From the NCBI RefSeq assembly GCF_002007235.1, contig NZ_MUHW01000027.1:1-40812 (forward strand): a stretch of DNA of 40,812 nt. Direction: 5' to 3'. Origin of the DNA: Oribacterium sp. C9. GTDB taxonomy: Bacteria > Bacillota > Clostridia > Lachnospirales > Lachnospiraceae. The position numbers were made by a program, and so were the translations under genes. Position 1 is the first letter of the stretch. Every line of letters starts with the position of its first letter. Below the pieces are notes generated by a model. That model ran no database searches. It had not been told where the DNA came from and saw only the letters and a list, made by a program, of their open reading frames with translations. This document shows positions 30,284 through 38,466 of this stretch, piece by piece.

Positions 30284-31189
30284 TTATCCCAGCTCGTTAT
30301 ACACCTTCATCACTTCTTCCTTGGTTGCCAGAAGCTCTGAAAAAGCGCTCGCACTTCCTGCAGAAATACCCATTCTGAAGGCGTGCTCGTAATCCTTTTT
30401 TTCTTCGTAGCCGGCGATGAAGCCTGCCACCATGGAGTCTCCCGCACCTACTGCATTAACAAGCTTACCCTTTGCTGCTTCGTGCATGTGGACTTCACCG
30501 TTTTCATCCAGAAGGACCGCGCCCTCTCCGGCCATGGAAACAAGTACATTTATAGCGCCCTGCTCCTGAAGCTTCTTTGCATAAGGCACCACTGATTCTC
30601 TTGTCTTCAGCTCTACCCCGAAGATCTCTCCAATCTCATGATTGTTAGGCTTGATCAGGAACGGATGGAACGGAAGCACGTTCATAAGCAGATTTCTGGT
30701 GGCATCTACAACGAAGCGGATACCTCTGCCCTGAAGTCTTTCCATTATGTCGTGGTAAATGGTAGAAGGCATGCTTTCGGGAATGCTTCCCGCCAGCACC
30801 AGTGTGTCACCTTCCTTCATGGACTGAAGCTGGTCCATCAGCTTCTTCTGTGAAGCTTCATCTATGACCGGTCCCATGCCGTTTATTTCAGTTCCATCAT
30901 AATCCTTCAGTTTTACATTTATTCTGGAGAAGCCGTTGTCTATTCTGATGAAATCATTTCTGAGCTTCATTTCCTCAAGCCTTCTGATGATCTCATCTCC
31001 CGTAAATCCTGCCACAAAACCAAGTGCCGTATTTTCATGTCCGAGATTAGTCAAAACTGTGGAAACATTGATTCCCTTGCCACCCGGAAGCATCTGTTCC
31101 TGAGTGGTTCGATTGGTCATACCCATGTCAAAAGACTTCATGGAAACGATATAATCAAGGGAAGGATTGAAAGTTACTGTATAGATCAT
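30284..31189 (-). CDS. fruK: 1-phosphofructokinase
   Basis: A 301-aa PfkB-family kinase. N-terminal MIYTVTFNPSLDYIV, substrate loop PGGKGINVS (35-43), and the catalytic loop AVGAGDSMVAGF with Asp251 as base. It converts fructose 1-phosphate to fructose 1,6-bisphosphate. The ATG at 31189 follows GGAGG by 6 nt and gives the standard length; the frame is open 44 codons further upstream but that stretch contains the promoter. First gene of the fru operon. Confidence 0.94.
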   Translation of the reverse strand: MIYTVTFNPSLDYIVSMKSFDMGMTNRTTQEQMLPGGKGINVSTVLTNLGHENTALGFVAGFTGDEIIRRLEEMKLRNDFIRIDNGFSRINVKLKDYDGTEINGMGPVIDEASQKKLMDQLQSMKEGDTLVLAGSIPESMPSTIYHDIMERLQGRGIRFVVDATRNLLMNVLPFHPFLIKPNNHEIGEIFGVELKTRESVVPYAKKLQEQGAINVLVSMAGEGAVLLDENGEVHMHEAAKGKLVNAVGAGDSMVAGFIAGYEEKKDYEHAFRMGISAGSASAFSELLATKEEVMKVYNELG

Positions 31190-31214
31190 TGCCGACCTCC
31201 TTATCTCTATCAAC

Positions 31215-31257
31215 ATAATACGTTCACACTCGGTCATAATCAATCGTTTTTGTTCAC
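31215..31257 (-). promoter_or_regulatory. Promoter of the fru operon with repeated operator-like words
   Basis: Minus-strand TTGATT (31238-31243), 17-nt spacer, TATTAT (31215-31220). GTGAAC occurs twice, 30 nt (about three helical turns) apart, at 31222-31227 (inside the spacer) and 31252-31257 (just upstream of the -35). This fits binding of the DeoR-type FruR as phased sites. The remainder of 31258-31430 is AT-rich with a GTGCAAA/TTTGCAC dyad and no gene. Confidence 0.5.
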
Positions 31258-31432
31258 AATATTTACACATATATTTGTGCAAAGTGCTTGCATGCATTCC
31301 GATTAATACATTCATTTGCACTCGATTGCATATACGATAATTAAATAACAGTCATATACGCCCAAATTAAATCAAAATTCACAACAAATTAATGCTTATA
31401 CATTTTCTCTGTACAGATACCTATTTCGACAT

Positions 31433-31456
31433 AAAAAAGGACGGGATAACCCGTCC
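31433..31456 (-). terminator. Terminator of the clostripain gene
   Basis: Stem GGACGGG / CCCGTCC with TTAT loop, followed on the minus strand by TTTTTT. It lies about 45 nt past the stop codon at 31502. Confidence 0.9.
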
Positions 31457-31501
31457 TTTAACTTTAATAAAGCATTACTCTTCCGATTTCATCCTCTCCC
31501 T

Positions 31502-33655
31502 TTACCACGCAACTGATTTCGTGTTGTTCTCTTCCTCTGTTTCGACAGGAGCTTCAAACACTGCCTTTCTTCCGTCCCATGTGAAGTTTACAAATTCGGT
31601 CGTGTAGGTTCTGTCCAGCATGTCAGACATGGAGTAGCGCATTCTGTACTTTCCTGCAGGAAGTGTCGTATCCTTAACATCAAGGCTCAGATCTACCGTC
31701 ATCGGATCGGCATATCTCATGTCACCTATCTTCTTCAGATAATTACTGTATACAGGAGTACATATTTCCATTTGCAAACCTGAAAGATCAGTCATGGAAT
31801 AAGTATTTCTGTCTGAAAGACCGGTTGAAGAGTCATAACCATCCCAAAGTCCTGCCAGCTGATACTGTACTATATGTTCTCCCTCTGTTCCGGCTTCAGT
31901 TTCCTCCTGGATCTGATTTGACAGACCTTCAGGATAATCTGCCAGGATCCTGAGCTTCATTATCTTTTCAGTATTGATCTCAGGGAGCCTTACGGATGCC
32001 TGCATGAGAACCGTATTCCCCTGAATATCCTTGGTGGTCACATGAAGGAACCTGTCACCTATAGCCGGCCATTTACCTGTGAAATCAGCAGAATATGTAA
32101 GAGTGTTGTCGCTATAATCCAAAAGCTTCAGATCTTCGCATTGTCCGAGATCATGCCACTCCTGATATTTTTCATCAAACTTCTGGATCTCGTAACATAT
32201 GGATCCGCCGCTTTCAACGCCGGAATAAATATGAATGTACTGCTGGCTGTTATCTTCGGAATTTTCAGTTTCAAATTTTACAGTATATAATTCCGGCATA
32301 AGCTGCGGTATCTCTCCGGCAACTTCACAAGCCCATTCCGGAGCATCCCATTTCAGACTTACTGCATCCAGGAAAGCAAGCTGCCATGGATTCTTACAGG
32401 TTCTGGCAAAACGATCCAGCTTTTCTGTAGTTCCGTTGTAGGTAATAAATGCAGATAAACCATGAGAATATGGGTGATAGGAACCACGTACAGAGGTGAC
32501 TACCGCTTCATCAACTGCATTCTCCAGCTTAAGCACTGTTTCCTTTGATATGCCGCCGTTTCTGCCTCTTCGTGCCAGATCATAAAGATCCCACATATCA
32601 TGCTCCTGATATCTGTCGGTTTTACTTACCGCGTTAAGATATTTTCCGAAAGCGATGGGGTCAGGGATCAGCGCGATAGCTTCTTCCATGTAAGCCTCAA
32701 AAGCTTCTGCTACAGGAGCTATCTTACTCAGATTTATGGTAGAGAATGTAAGACCTTTCAGACTACCATCATCCGCCATTTCTGCGTACATGATCTGAGT
32801 CGCATTACAGATGTTGGAACCGAGACGCGCAGCTCCGCACTCCGGTTCTTCATAGAGCGACTGGAGCCACTCTGCATAGTTGCTGCCGAGTCCCGGAAGC
32901 ACTTCTTCTGATGCGATCAGATAATCTGCATAAGGCTGAATTGCCTGCGCCGTCTCAAGTGAAGCCATAAGGCAGGCATCCGTCATGAATAGATCAAAAT
33001 GAACGCCTGAATCCTTTAATGCTCTTTCAAGTCCTTCCAGCCCCATTATCGCATTGTCATGTAATTCATCAACTATCAGACCTTTCGAGCTTCCTCCACC
33101 ATGATCCCAGATGATGAGAAGATGCTTTCTGGCAGGGAAATTCTCATTACTCCAGATGATAAAGTCAGACAATGTGGTGTACTTGGCCATGGAGGCATTT
33201 TCCAGTTCGTCTTCAAGTATGAACCCATCTTCACCATAGCTCCAGCGCTGTATTTTGTCTGTGGCGATGTCTATTCCGATGCGTTCCTTTGTGTCCCATT
33301 TCTTTGTACCGCCTGTCTGGATCAGAACATTGACTCTATCGTCCGGAATGGTTTTTTTGATCATTTCGAGATTGTTGGAGGCCATTCCGCCATCAGACTC
33401 CAGATCAGTTCCACAGAGATAGATCATTACGTCCCACTCAGCCGGCACCTTGGGCAGTTCATTAGGCGATGCCTTTTTCTCAGCAGAGACTTTCGGCTTC
33501 TTCACTTCTGTTCCTTCTGCAACTTCCGCCTTTGTTTCTTCCGTCTGTGTCGTTTCTTTCTTTTTCTCATTATTTGCATACGCAAAAAACAGTGAGATAC
33601 TGCTTATGACACACAGTATAAGAATGAGACATAAGACTTTTGGAAATTTTTTCAT
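31502..33655 (-). CDS. Secreted clostripain-family (C11) cysteine peptidase
   Basis: A 717-aa protein with an N-terminal hydrophobic signal segment (about 5-27), a Lys/Glu-rich linker (30-68), and a peptidase C11 catalytic domain (about 73-400). The catalytic dyad is His185 in IIWDHGGGSSKG and Cys228 in MTDACLMAS. The C-terminal 300 residues are beta-rich and of unknown role. C11 enzymes usually cut after Arg or Lys and are self-activated. AAAGGAG lies 6 nt upstream of the ATG. The lack of a clear lipobox leaves open whether the protein is released or stays anchored by its N-terminal helix. Confidence 0.9.
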   Translation of the reverse strand: MKKFPKVLCLILILCVISSISLFFAYANNEKKKETTQTEETKAEVAEGTEVKKPKVSAEKKASPNELPKVPAEWDVMIYLCGTDLESDGGMASNNLEMIKKTIPDDRVNVLIQTGGTKKWDTKERIGIDIATDKIQRWSYGEDGFILEDELENASMAKYTTLSDFIIWSNENFPARKHLLIIWDHGGGSSKGLIVDELHDNAIMGLEGLERALKDSGVHFDLFMTDACLMASLETAQAIQPYADYLIASEEVLPGLGSNYAEWLQSLYEEPECGAARLGSNICNATQIMYAEMADDGSLKGLTFSTINLSKIAPVAEAFEAYMEEAIALIPDPIAFGKYLNAVSKTDRYQEHDMWDLYDLARRGRNGGISKETVLKLENAVDEAVVTSVRGSYHPYSHGLSAFITYNGTTEKLDRFARTCKNPWQLAFLDAVSLKWDAPEWACEVAGEIPQLMPELYTVKFETENSEDNSQQYIHIYSGVESGGSICYEIQKFDEKYQEWHDLGQCEDLKLLDYSDNTLTYSADFTGKWPAIGDRFLHVTTKDIQGNTVLMQASVRLPEINTEKIMKLRILADYPEGLSNQIQEETEAGTEGEHIVQYQLAGLWDGYDSSTGLSDRNTYSMTDLSGLQMEICTPVYSNYLKKIGDMRYADPMTVDLSLDVKDTTLPAGKYRMRYSMSDMLDRTYTTEFVNFTWDGRKAVFEAPVETEEENNTKSVAW

Positions 33656-33723
33656 TTACGCTCCTTTCCTGTGAAATATCAAGATTTTCCCGACCTAATG
33701 GACAAAACTAATAAGGAGTGAAT

Positions 33724-33810
33724 ATGGACATTTATATTTATACAGCCAGTATCCCTCTTTCGTTTACGTCCGATACTAAGCCTATCGGCAGAAACAGAAG
33801 CAGATATTAA
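33724..33810 (+). CDS. Candidate 28-aa peptide divergent from the clostripain gene
   Basis: ATG to TAA, 28 codons, with AAGGAG (33713-33718) 5 nt upstream, an excellent ribosome binding site. The peptide (MDIYIYTASIPL... ending GRNRSRY) has a hydrophobic N-terminal half and a basic Arg-rich C-terminus, the cleavage preference of the neighbouring clostripain-type protease. No Cys and no known precursor family recognised. A GTGATT/AATCAC dyad follows (33811-33848). It may be chance. Confidence 0.35.
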   Translation: MDIYIYTASIPLSFTSDTKPIGRNRSRY

Positions 33811-33892
33811 GTGATTTTACACTATCGGAATATTTTTTCTTCAATCACTGTATCTATTAAAATGTTTTCTATAATCCGATTTTCAAATCCCG

Positions 33893-33926
33893 GATAAAAA
33901 AATCAGAGGATATAAAATCCTCTGAT
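33893..33926 (-). terminator. Terminator of the FUSC-like gene
   Basis: A 10-bp perfect stem ATCAGAGGAT / ATCCTCTGAT (33902-33926), followed on the minus strand by TTTTTTT. It lies directly after the stop codon at 33935. Confidence 0.92.
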
Positions 33927-33934
33927 CATAACTC

Positions 33935-34720
33935 TTAATATGTATGTCTCTGAATGTACTTGGCCTTTCGTTCCTCTCTCTTGGCTGCTCTGCCCTTTTC
34001 ATCAAGCTGCGGCAATGAACCGGACTTGTTTGCATAACACCATGCCTTGAAGCTTTCGGTCAGTGCTTCAAAAAATGTCAGCAATTCAACGCCCTTTTCT
34101 CTGTCTATCATAGTAGGACGCATCATGGTGAGTGCGAGACTGATAAGAACACCCACTCCTGTGTCAATGATCCTGGCGATAGTGTATGATACATATCCTG
34201 CCTCAGGCTGAGTGAACAATACTACGAAATATACCACTGTACCCGGCTGGATGGCATTGTTCGCACCGAGTATAAAATTGATATACATTACGAAGAAAAG
34301 TCCCAGACAGAGATAAAGTTCCTTCGGAACACCGAGAGGATCATACAGATACAGCCAGTATGAAGGGATAACTACCAGACCTCCGATAAAGGTACCTACA
34401 AATCTGTTAAATCCGTTATGAAAACCTTCCTGAAACTGGCTTCCGGTACCGTATACCGCACCTATAAGTGCGAAGCAGGGATTACGATCACTCAGAAAAT
34501 ATCTGTATATGATCGCAGTCACGAGACAGGCAATTACTGTACGTACTATTCTGTTGCCGAACTTAGGTCTCAGAAAGCTGTATTTCTTTTCAGTCTTTAC
34601 TTCAGAAACCCGTTCTGTCTCCACTTTTTTCTCAGCTTCACCTTCCATGGTTACAGCTTCTTTTTCTATTTTGGATGATTCTCCAAGGGTTGATGCGTCC
34701 TTCATAGACGTAGTCTCCAT
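33935..34720 (-). CDS. FUSC/aromatic acid exporter-like membrane protein
   Basis: About 261 aa. An acidic N-terminal region rich in Glu and Lys (about 1-45) precedes a membrane domain with five or six helices. NRIVRTVIACLVTAII, a GAVYGTGSQFQEGF segment and GTFIGGLVVIPS match the FUSC/ArAE_1 (DUF939) type. A basic tail ends the protein. The substrate is unknown. The start is uncertain: the frame runs to a TTG at 34792 without ribosome binding site; ATG 34720 and ATG 34705 (GGAG 9 nt upstream) are both possible. The length is about that of the N-terminal half of larger FUSC proteins. Confidence 0.72.
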   Translation of the reverse strand: METTSMKDASTLGESSKIEKEAVTMEGEAEKKVETERVSEVKTEKKYSFLRPKFGNRIVRTVIACLVTAIIYRYFLSDRNPCFALIGAVYGTGSQFQEGFHNGFNRFVGTFIGGLVVIPSYWLYLYDPLGVPKELYLCLGLFFVMYINFILGANNAIQPGTVVYFVVLFTQPEAGYVSYTIARIIDTGVGVLISLALTMMRPTMIDREKGVELLTFFEALTESFKAWCYANKSGSLPQLDEKGRAAKREERKAKYIQRHTY

Positions 34721-34861
34721 TTCCTCACGCTCACGTCTTAATAAATCTATAAAGATTTTAGTCAGTTTCTGTTTTTTTTCAAGTACTTTCAAAAGTATTT
34801 AATTGAAAGTTTTTAAATAGGTACAATTTTCATTTCCTACTAAAATACTAGAATTTTTTTA

Positions 34862-34899
34862 AATCTCCACTTGACACATAGGAGATTATAGTTTATATT
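34862..34899 (+). promoter_or_regulatory. Promoter of the candidate sRNA, with an inverted repeat around the -35
   Basis: TTGACA (34871-34876), 17-nt spacer, TATATT (34894-34899); start near 34906. AATCTCC (34862-34868) and GGAGATT (34881-34887) form a perfect 7-bp dyad centred on the -35, suggesting a repressor site. Confidence 0.75.
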
Positions 34900-34905
34900 G
34901 TATAC

Positions 34906-35050
34906 ATCAGTTAGTTAAGACTAATTGAAACGTACTCCGTAGTACACGTCCTCCTGACCATAAGCGTGTATCTATGGAAATCTCCTGAAATAATAGACTC
35001 AACAAAACTTAGTGTTCAATCAAAAAGGGGCGATTTATCGTCCCTTTTTG
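34906..35050 (+). ncRNA. Candidate regulatory small RNA, about 145 nt
   Basis: A promoter at one end and a strong terminator at the other bound a segment without an ORF. Predicted fold: hairpin 1 ACGTACT-CCGT-AGTAC-ACGT (34930-34949), an unpaired GTCCTCCTGA stretch (34948-34957), hairpin 2 CCATA/TATGG (34958-34977), an unpaired AAATCTCCTGAAAT stretch (34978-34991), then the terminator. The two C-rich loops (TCCTCCT, TCTCCT) are complementary to Shine-Dalgarno sequences, the hallmark of sRNAs that block translation. No match to a known family was recognised. Confidence 0.6.
35021..35050 (+). terminator. Terminator of the candidate sRNA
   Basis: A nearly perfect 13-bp stem (CAAAAAGGGGCGA / TCGTCCCTTTTTG with one mismatch) and TTAT loop; the T-run is built into the stem. 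It may also work on the minus strand. Confidence 0.8.
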
Positions 35051-35088
35051 ATTTGGCTAGACGCTGACATCTCACAGCAAAGCTGCCA

Positions 35089-35138
35089 GATTATCAGTTG
35101 TCGTCTGGATCCATCATTTCGTGCAGGCACAATGATGG
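35089..35138. other. Two further hairpins beyond the sRNA terminator
   Basis: CCAGA/TCTGG (about 35089-35111) and a long imperfect stem CCATCATT..GTGC / GCAC..AATGATGG (about 35112-35139) without a T-run. They may be a longer form of the sRNA or a separate structured RNA; nothing else is visible in 35051-35160. Confidence 0.35.
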
Positions 35139-35161
35139 GCCTTTGGCTCTTAGCCATAACA

Positions 35162-35199
35162 AAAATACCTGCCGGGCTAAACCGCGCAGGTATTTTTTA
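35162..35199. terminator. Bidirectional terminator of the DUF554 gene
   Basis: A 12-bp stem AAAAATACCTGC / GCAGGTATTTTT with a GC-rich loop and T-runs on both strands, 20 nt past the stop codon at 35219. Confidence 0.92.
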
Positions 35200-35218
35200 T
35201 CCGGGAATACTTCCTCTG

Positions 35219-35944
35219 TCATGAAACCAGAGGAAGTATATATGTAGTCCATATATGGCTTATAGGCATGGCAAGTACCATCGCAGGTATCATATCAGCA
35301 ACAGGAAAATCCTTGACTCTTATCATTCTGAAGCCTGTTGCTATAAGAAGTATTCCTCCGCAGGCCTTGAAATCATTTATCATGGAAGGACTGCAGTAAG
35401 GGTAGATCACTCCGGCAAACACAAACAGCAGCATGAAAATGATGAACTGCGGGATGGCGATGAAGCTGGTCACCAGCCCCAGTGTACAGGCAAATATAAG
35501 CGAAGTCGCTATATCAAGTATAGATTTTGCGAGAAGAATGCTGTGCTCCCCTGTCATTCCCGAAACGATGCTTCCGTATATTCCTGTACCGCTCGCGCAG
35601 AAAAGAACGATGGCAGTTACAAGCTGTTTCTTGTATTCCTCATCATTTCCGCCCTTGCCCTTAAAGAATTTTGAGATGGCCTTTTCCATCAAAAGTCCGC
35701 CCGCCGAGATCTTCTCCCCAAGACGGATCGCAAGACCAATGGAAGTTCCCAGAATTACCGAAAGCATGACCGCCGGCATATTGTTCATCAGAACTATGGA
35801 ACTTATTCCCATGGCCATGGCACAGGCACCGAAAACTGTATTCATACTCTCGATGATTCTCCCGGAAAGCCTGGATCCCACCACATTTCCTGCTATTCCA
35901 CCGATAACAACTGCTAATGCATTCACTATTACACCTATAGGCAT
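35219..35944 (-). CDS. DUF554 (YqgA family) membrane protein
   Basis: A 241-aa protein with about six to seven hydrophobic segments. It begins MPIGVIVNALAVVIGGIAGNVVG, the characteristic DUF554 start, and keeps the glycine-rich GLAIRLGEKI, CASGTGIYGSIVSGMTGEHSIL and DFKACGGILLIATGFR segments. Function unknown; a transport role is suspected for the family. The ATG at 35944 follows AGGAGG by 9 nt; an ATG three codons earlier touches the ribosome binding site and is unlikely. Confidence 0.88.
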   Translation of the reverse strand: MPIGVIVNALAVVIGGIAGNVVGSRLSGRIIESMNTVFGACAMAMGISSIVLMNNMPAVMLSVILGTSIGLAIRLGEKISAGGLLMEKAISKFFKGKGGNDEEYKKQLVTAIVLFCASGTGIYGSIVSGMTGEHSILLAKSILDIATSLIFACTLGLVTSFIAIPQFIIFMLLFVFAGVIYPYCSPSMINDFKACGGILLIATGFRMIRVKDFPVADMIPAMVLAMPISHIWTTYILPLVS

Positions 35945-36067
35945 TACACACATCCTCCTTAGATTAATTCTCCTTTTATATCTGACTTTCCTGCTAAAAC
36001 ATTACAGGACAATGACGTCTGAACATCATACGGTTCTCCTCCGTATTTACCGGAATTCTCCGGGTTT

Positions 36068-36123
36068 GCAAAAAAGAAGGTGCGTACACGTATAAAACAG
36101 AATCTTTACGCGTGACGCACCTT
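36068..36123 (-). terminator. Terminator of the two-component operon
   Basis: 9-bp perfect arms AAGGTGCGT (36077-36085) and ACGCACCTT (36115-36123) with an inner ACGTGTA-type pairing, followed on the minus strand by CTTTTTTG. About 100 nt past the histidine kinase stop codon. Confidence 0.75.
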
Positions 36124-36219
36124 GCAATGATAACATGCTATCTGATTATTTTCTATGGGGCAAAGCTCTGCTCCCCTCACTTTTTTGATGAAAAATAGTT
36201 ATGAATTTATTAGCAAAAG

Positions 36220-37527
36220 TTATTTGTTCATGGGTTTCAGAAAACATACAAAAGAAATGACTCCATCCTTCCAATAGGCGCCAATGCTTCCCTTATACTG
36301 CTTCACTATACTTTCTGCAATCGAAAGTCCTATGCCATAGCCCCCTCTGTCTGTATTATGGGACTTATCTTCACGATAAAATCTTTCAAAAAACCTCTTG
36401 TAGTCTATATTGGCTCCATCCTTGAAGTCATTGGCTACCACCAGCTGTACTGCCTTTCCCTTTTGAGAAAGTGAGACTGTTATAGTCCCCTTATCATCAC
36501 AGTATTTTATCGCATTATCCACAAGAAGCGAGGTGAGCTGCCGTAATGATCCGTCCGATGCTGTCAGCTTTACATCCTCCTTTATCTTCTCCACCAGCTT
36601 TTTTTCATCAGTTTCTGCAATCGCCGCAAAAGTCTGAACCGTTTCTCTCACAGATTTCGTCACGTCACATTCCGAAGTTACAACAGAATTTTCATTCTCA
36701 TCCGCTTTTGCTATCATGACGAGATTCTTGATGAGACCGTTAAGTCTGTCCACCTGTCTCATGGTTGAGGTGGTCCACTCACTCTCTCCTCCGAGCATTT
36801 CCATCATTTCTGTATTTGCTCTGATAACAGCAAGCGGAGTTTTCAGTTCATGACTTGCATTTGTAATGAATCTCTTCTGCAGCTCCATGTTTCGCACTTC
36901 CGATGCGATGGCCCACTTTGAGAAAAAGCCTGTGATTATGGCTGCAATTATGATCCCAACGAGAATTAGACTCATTGCGAGATACAGTATTCTGGAGCTG
37001 CCCAGAATCATATCCGAACTGTCCAGATAGACAACTATGATGCCTCCGGTAGAAAGCTCTGCAACTGTATAATAATAATCTCCGTATCTGCCGAAGCTGA
37101 CCGGTTCTTCCAATGCCTTCAACCCGTAGATTTCCGCTTCGGTAGGAGTCACGGCAGCGATATGATTAGTTATCACCTTCGAAATTCTCTGGTTTTCATC
37201 ATATATTATGGCAAAATATCTGGTGGTGTAATAAAACTCGGGATTAGATGTATTTTCATAGGTCTCTACATTGAAAATCTCATTTAGAAATCTGATAACA
37301 TCGTAGTCTGAATGTTTCTCTATTTCTCCTTCAGCACTTGTCTCAGCTCCCGGAAGATATCCCCCGTTATTAACTATATATTGCAGCGTGTTTCGGATAT
37401 TTTTTCTTGCAAGATAATAATTCGTTCCTGACAGAAGTCCCGCTATCATAAGCATTGTGATAAAAAGCGAGCAGAATGAAACCATCACGAATTTCCATCT
37501 CAATTTTTTTATTCTGACTTCATTCAT
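36220..37527 (-). CDS. Membrane sensor histidine kinase
   Basis: A 435-aa kinase. TM1 (about 11-34), extracytoplasmic sensor region (about 35-178), TM2 (about 180-201), then HisKA with phospho-accepting His226 (NASHELKTPLAV) and HATPase_c with N box LVDNAIKYCDD and G boxes RGGYGIGLSIAESIV. Partner of the OmpR-type regulator encoded 133 nt upstream. The ATG at 37527 is preferred over an adjacent TTG; GAGGTAGG lies upstream. The signal is unknown. Confidence 0.93.
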   Translation of the reverse strand: MNEVRIKKLRWKFVMVSFCSLFITMLMIAGLLSGTNYYLARKNIRNTLQYIVNNGGYLPGAETSAEGEIEKHSDYDVIRFLNEIFNVETYENTSNPEFYYTTRYFAIIYDENQRISKVITNHIAAVTPTEAEIYGLKALEEPVSFGRYGDYYYTVAELSTGGIIVVYLDSSDMILGSSRILYLAMSLILVGIIIAAIITGFFSKWAIASEVRNMELQKRFITNASHELKTPLAVIRANTEMMEMLGGESEWTTSTMRQVDRLNGLIKNLVMIAKADENENSVVTSECDVTKSVRETVQTFAAIAETDEKKLVEKIKEDVKLTASDGSLRQLTSLLVDNAIKYCDDKGTITVSLSQKGKAVQLVVANDFKDGANIDYKRFFERFYREDKSHNTDRGGYGIGLSIAESIVKQYKGSIGAYWKDGVISFVCFLKPMNK

Positions 37528-37587
37528 CAAAAACCTACCTCTATTTCCAAGCTGACATTTTTTTATTGCTGCATCTTTCTATCTTCC

Positions 37588-37620
37588 GACATATAGTCGA
37601 TACTCATGAATGGTCATTCA
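37588..37620 (-). other. Hairpin and palindrome between regulator and kinase genes
   Basis: CGAC-ATATA-GTCG (37588-37600) and the near-perfect palindrome TGAATGGTCATTCA (37607-37620) lie in the 133-nt gap. They could be a processing site or a binding site of the response regulator. No T-run. Confidence 0.35.
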
Positions 37621-37660
37621 AAGTTGTACCGAAGCTAAAACATCTAGCAAAGTTACTCAT

Positions 37661-38326
37661 TTACCTGTTTACCAGCCTGTATCCTTCTTCGCTTTCCTCA
37701 ATGAAAACCTCTGATGACACCGCATCCAGCTTGCTTTTCAGATACTCGATATAAAGCAACACAGTCTGATACGTGGCATCCTTATCATTTTCCCAGACAT
37801 GAGTGAGCAGAAATTCGATGTTCACCGAATGCTCAGTATTAAGCATTAGCATCTGCAACAGTTCAAATTCCTTCACAGAAAGCCGTATGGAATTAACTGA
37901 TTTCAGTTCAAATGTCTCTCCATCCAGTATCAGATCACCAAATGAAATCTGCTCACTTGTGTAGTCCTTTTTCCTTCTGGTCATGGCTCTGACTCTGGCT
38001 AAAAGCTCCTTCATGGCAAAAGGCTTCGTCAGATAATCATCGGCACCTGCATCCAGCCCCTCCACTCTGTCATCAATATCAGACTTTGCTGTCAGTAACA
38101 GAACCGGCGTCACAATATTTTTCTGACGTATACTTTTCAATACCTGTATTCCGTCCATCTTCGGCATCATGATATCCATGACTATACCGTCATAGCTGTT
38201 TTCTATGGCATAATCAAGCGCCTCTTCACCATCCAGACAGGAATCGACTTCGTAACCCTCATGCTTAAGTGCCATTGTCAGAACTCTGTTCAGATCGTAA
38301 GTATCCTCTGCAAGTAGTAATCTCAA
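37661..38326 (-). CDS. OmpR/PhoB-family response regulator
   Basis: A 221-aa regulator. Receiver domain (1-115): acidic pocket Glu7/Asp8, phospho-acceptor Asp51 (IVMDIMMPKMDG), Thr79 and Lys101 (YLTKPF). C-terminal Trans_reg_C winged helix (about 125-220), with the SVKEFELLQMLMLN and VLLYIEYLKSKL stretches. The open frame runs upstream to a GTG at 38413, but a TTG at 38326 follows GGAG by 8 nt and starts exactly at the receiver domain, so it is preferred. Partner of the downstream kinase. Confidence 0.9.
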   Translation of the reverse strand: MRLLLAEDTYDLNRVLTMALKHEGYEVDSCLDGEEALDYAIENSYDGIVMDIMMPKMDGIQVLKSIRQKNIVTPVLLLTAKSDIDDRVEGLDAGADDYLTKPFAMKELLARVRAMTRRKKDYTSEQISFGDLILDGETFELKSVNSIRLSVKEFELLQMLMLNTEHSVNIEFLLTHVWENDKDATYQTVLLYIEYLKSKLDAVSSEVFIEESEEGYRLVNR

Positions 38327-38466
38327 TTTGTTATCTCCATTATTCTTCAATCTACGTTCTATTTCTTCTCTGAAGTTTTCACTGTTCACACTGTCATAGT
38401 ACACATAAGGCACTTTATCGCACCCGGATATTACTTATCCTGTTTTCTTAAAACCTGTCGTATGAC

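Noticed and set aside
34721-34792. TTG start at 34792 for the FUSC-like gene
   Set aside because: No ribosome binding site upstream and the 24 extra residues are basic, low-complexity sequence; an ATG start is more likely though the exact one is uncertain.
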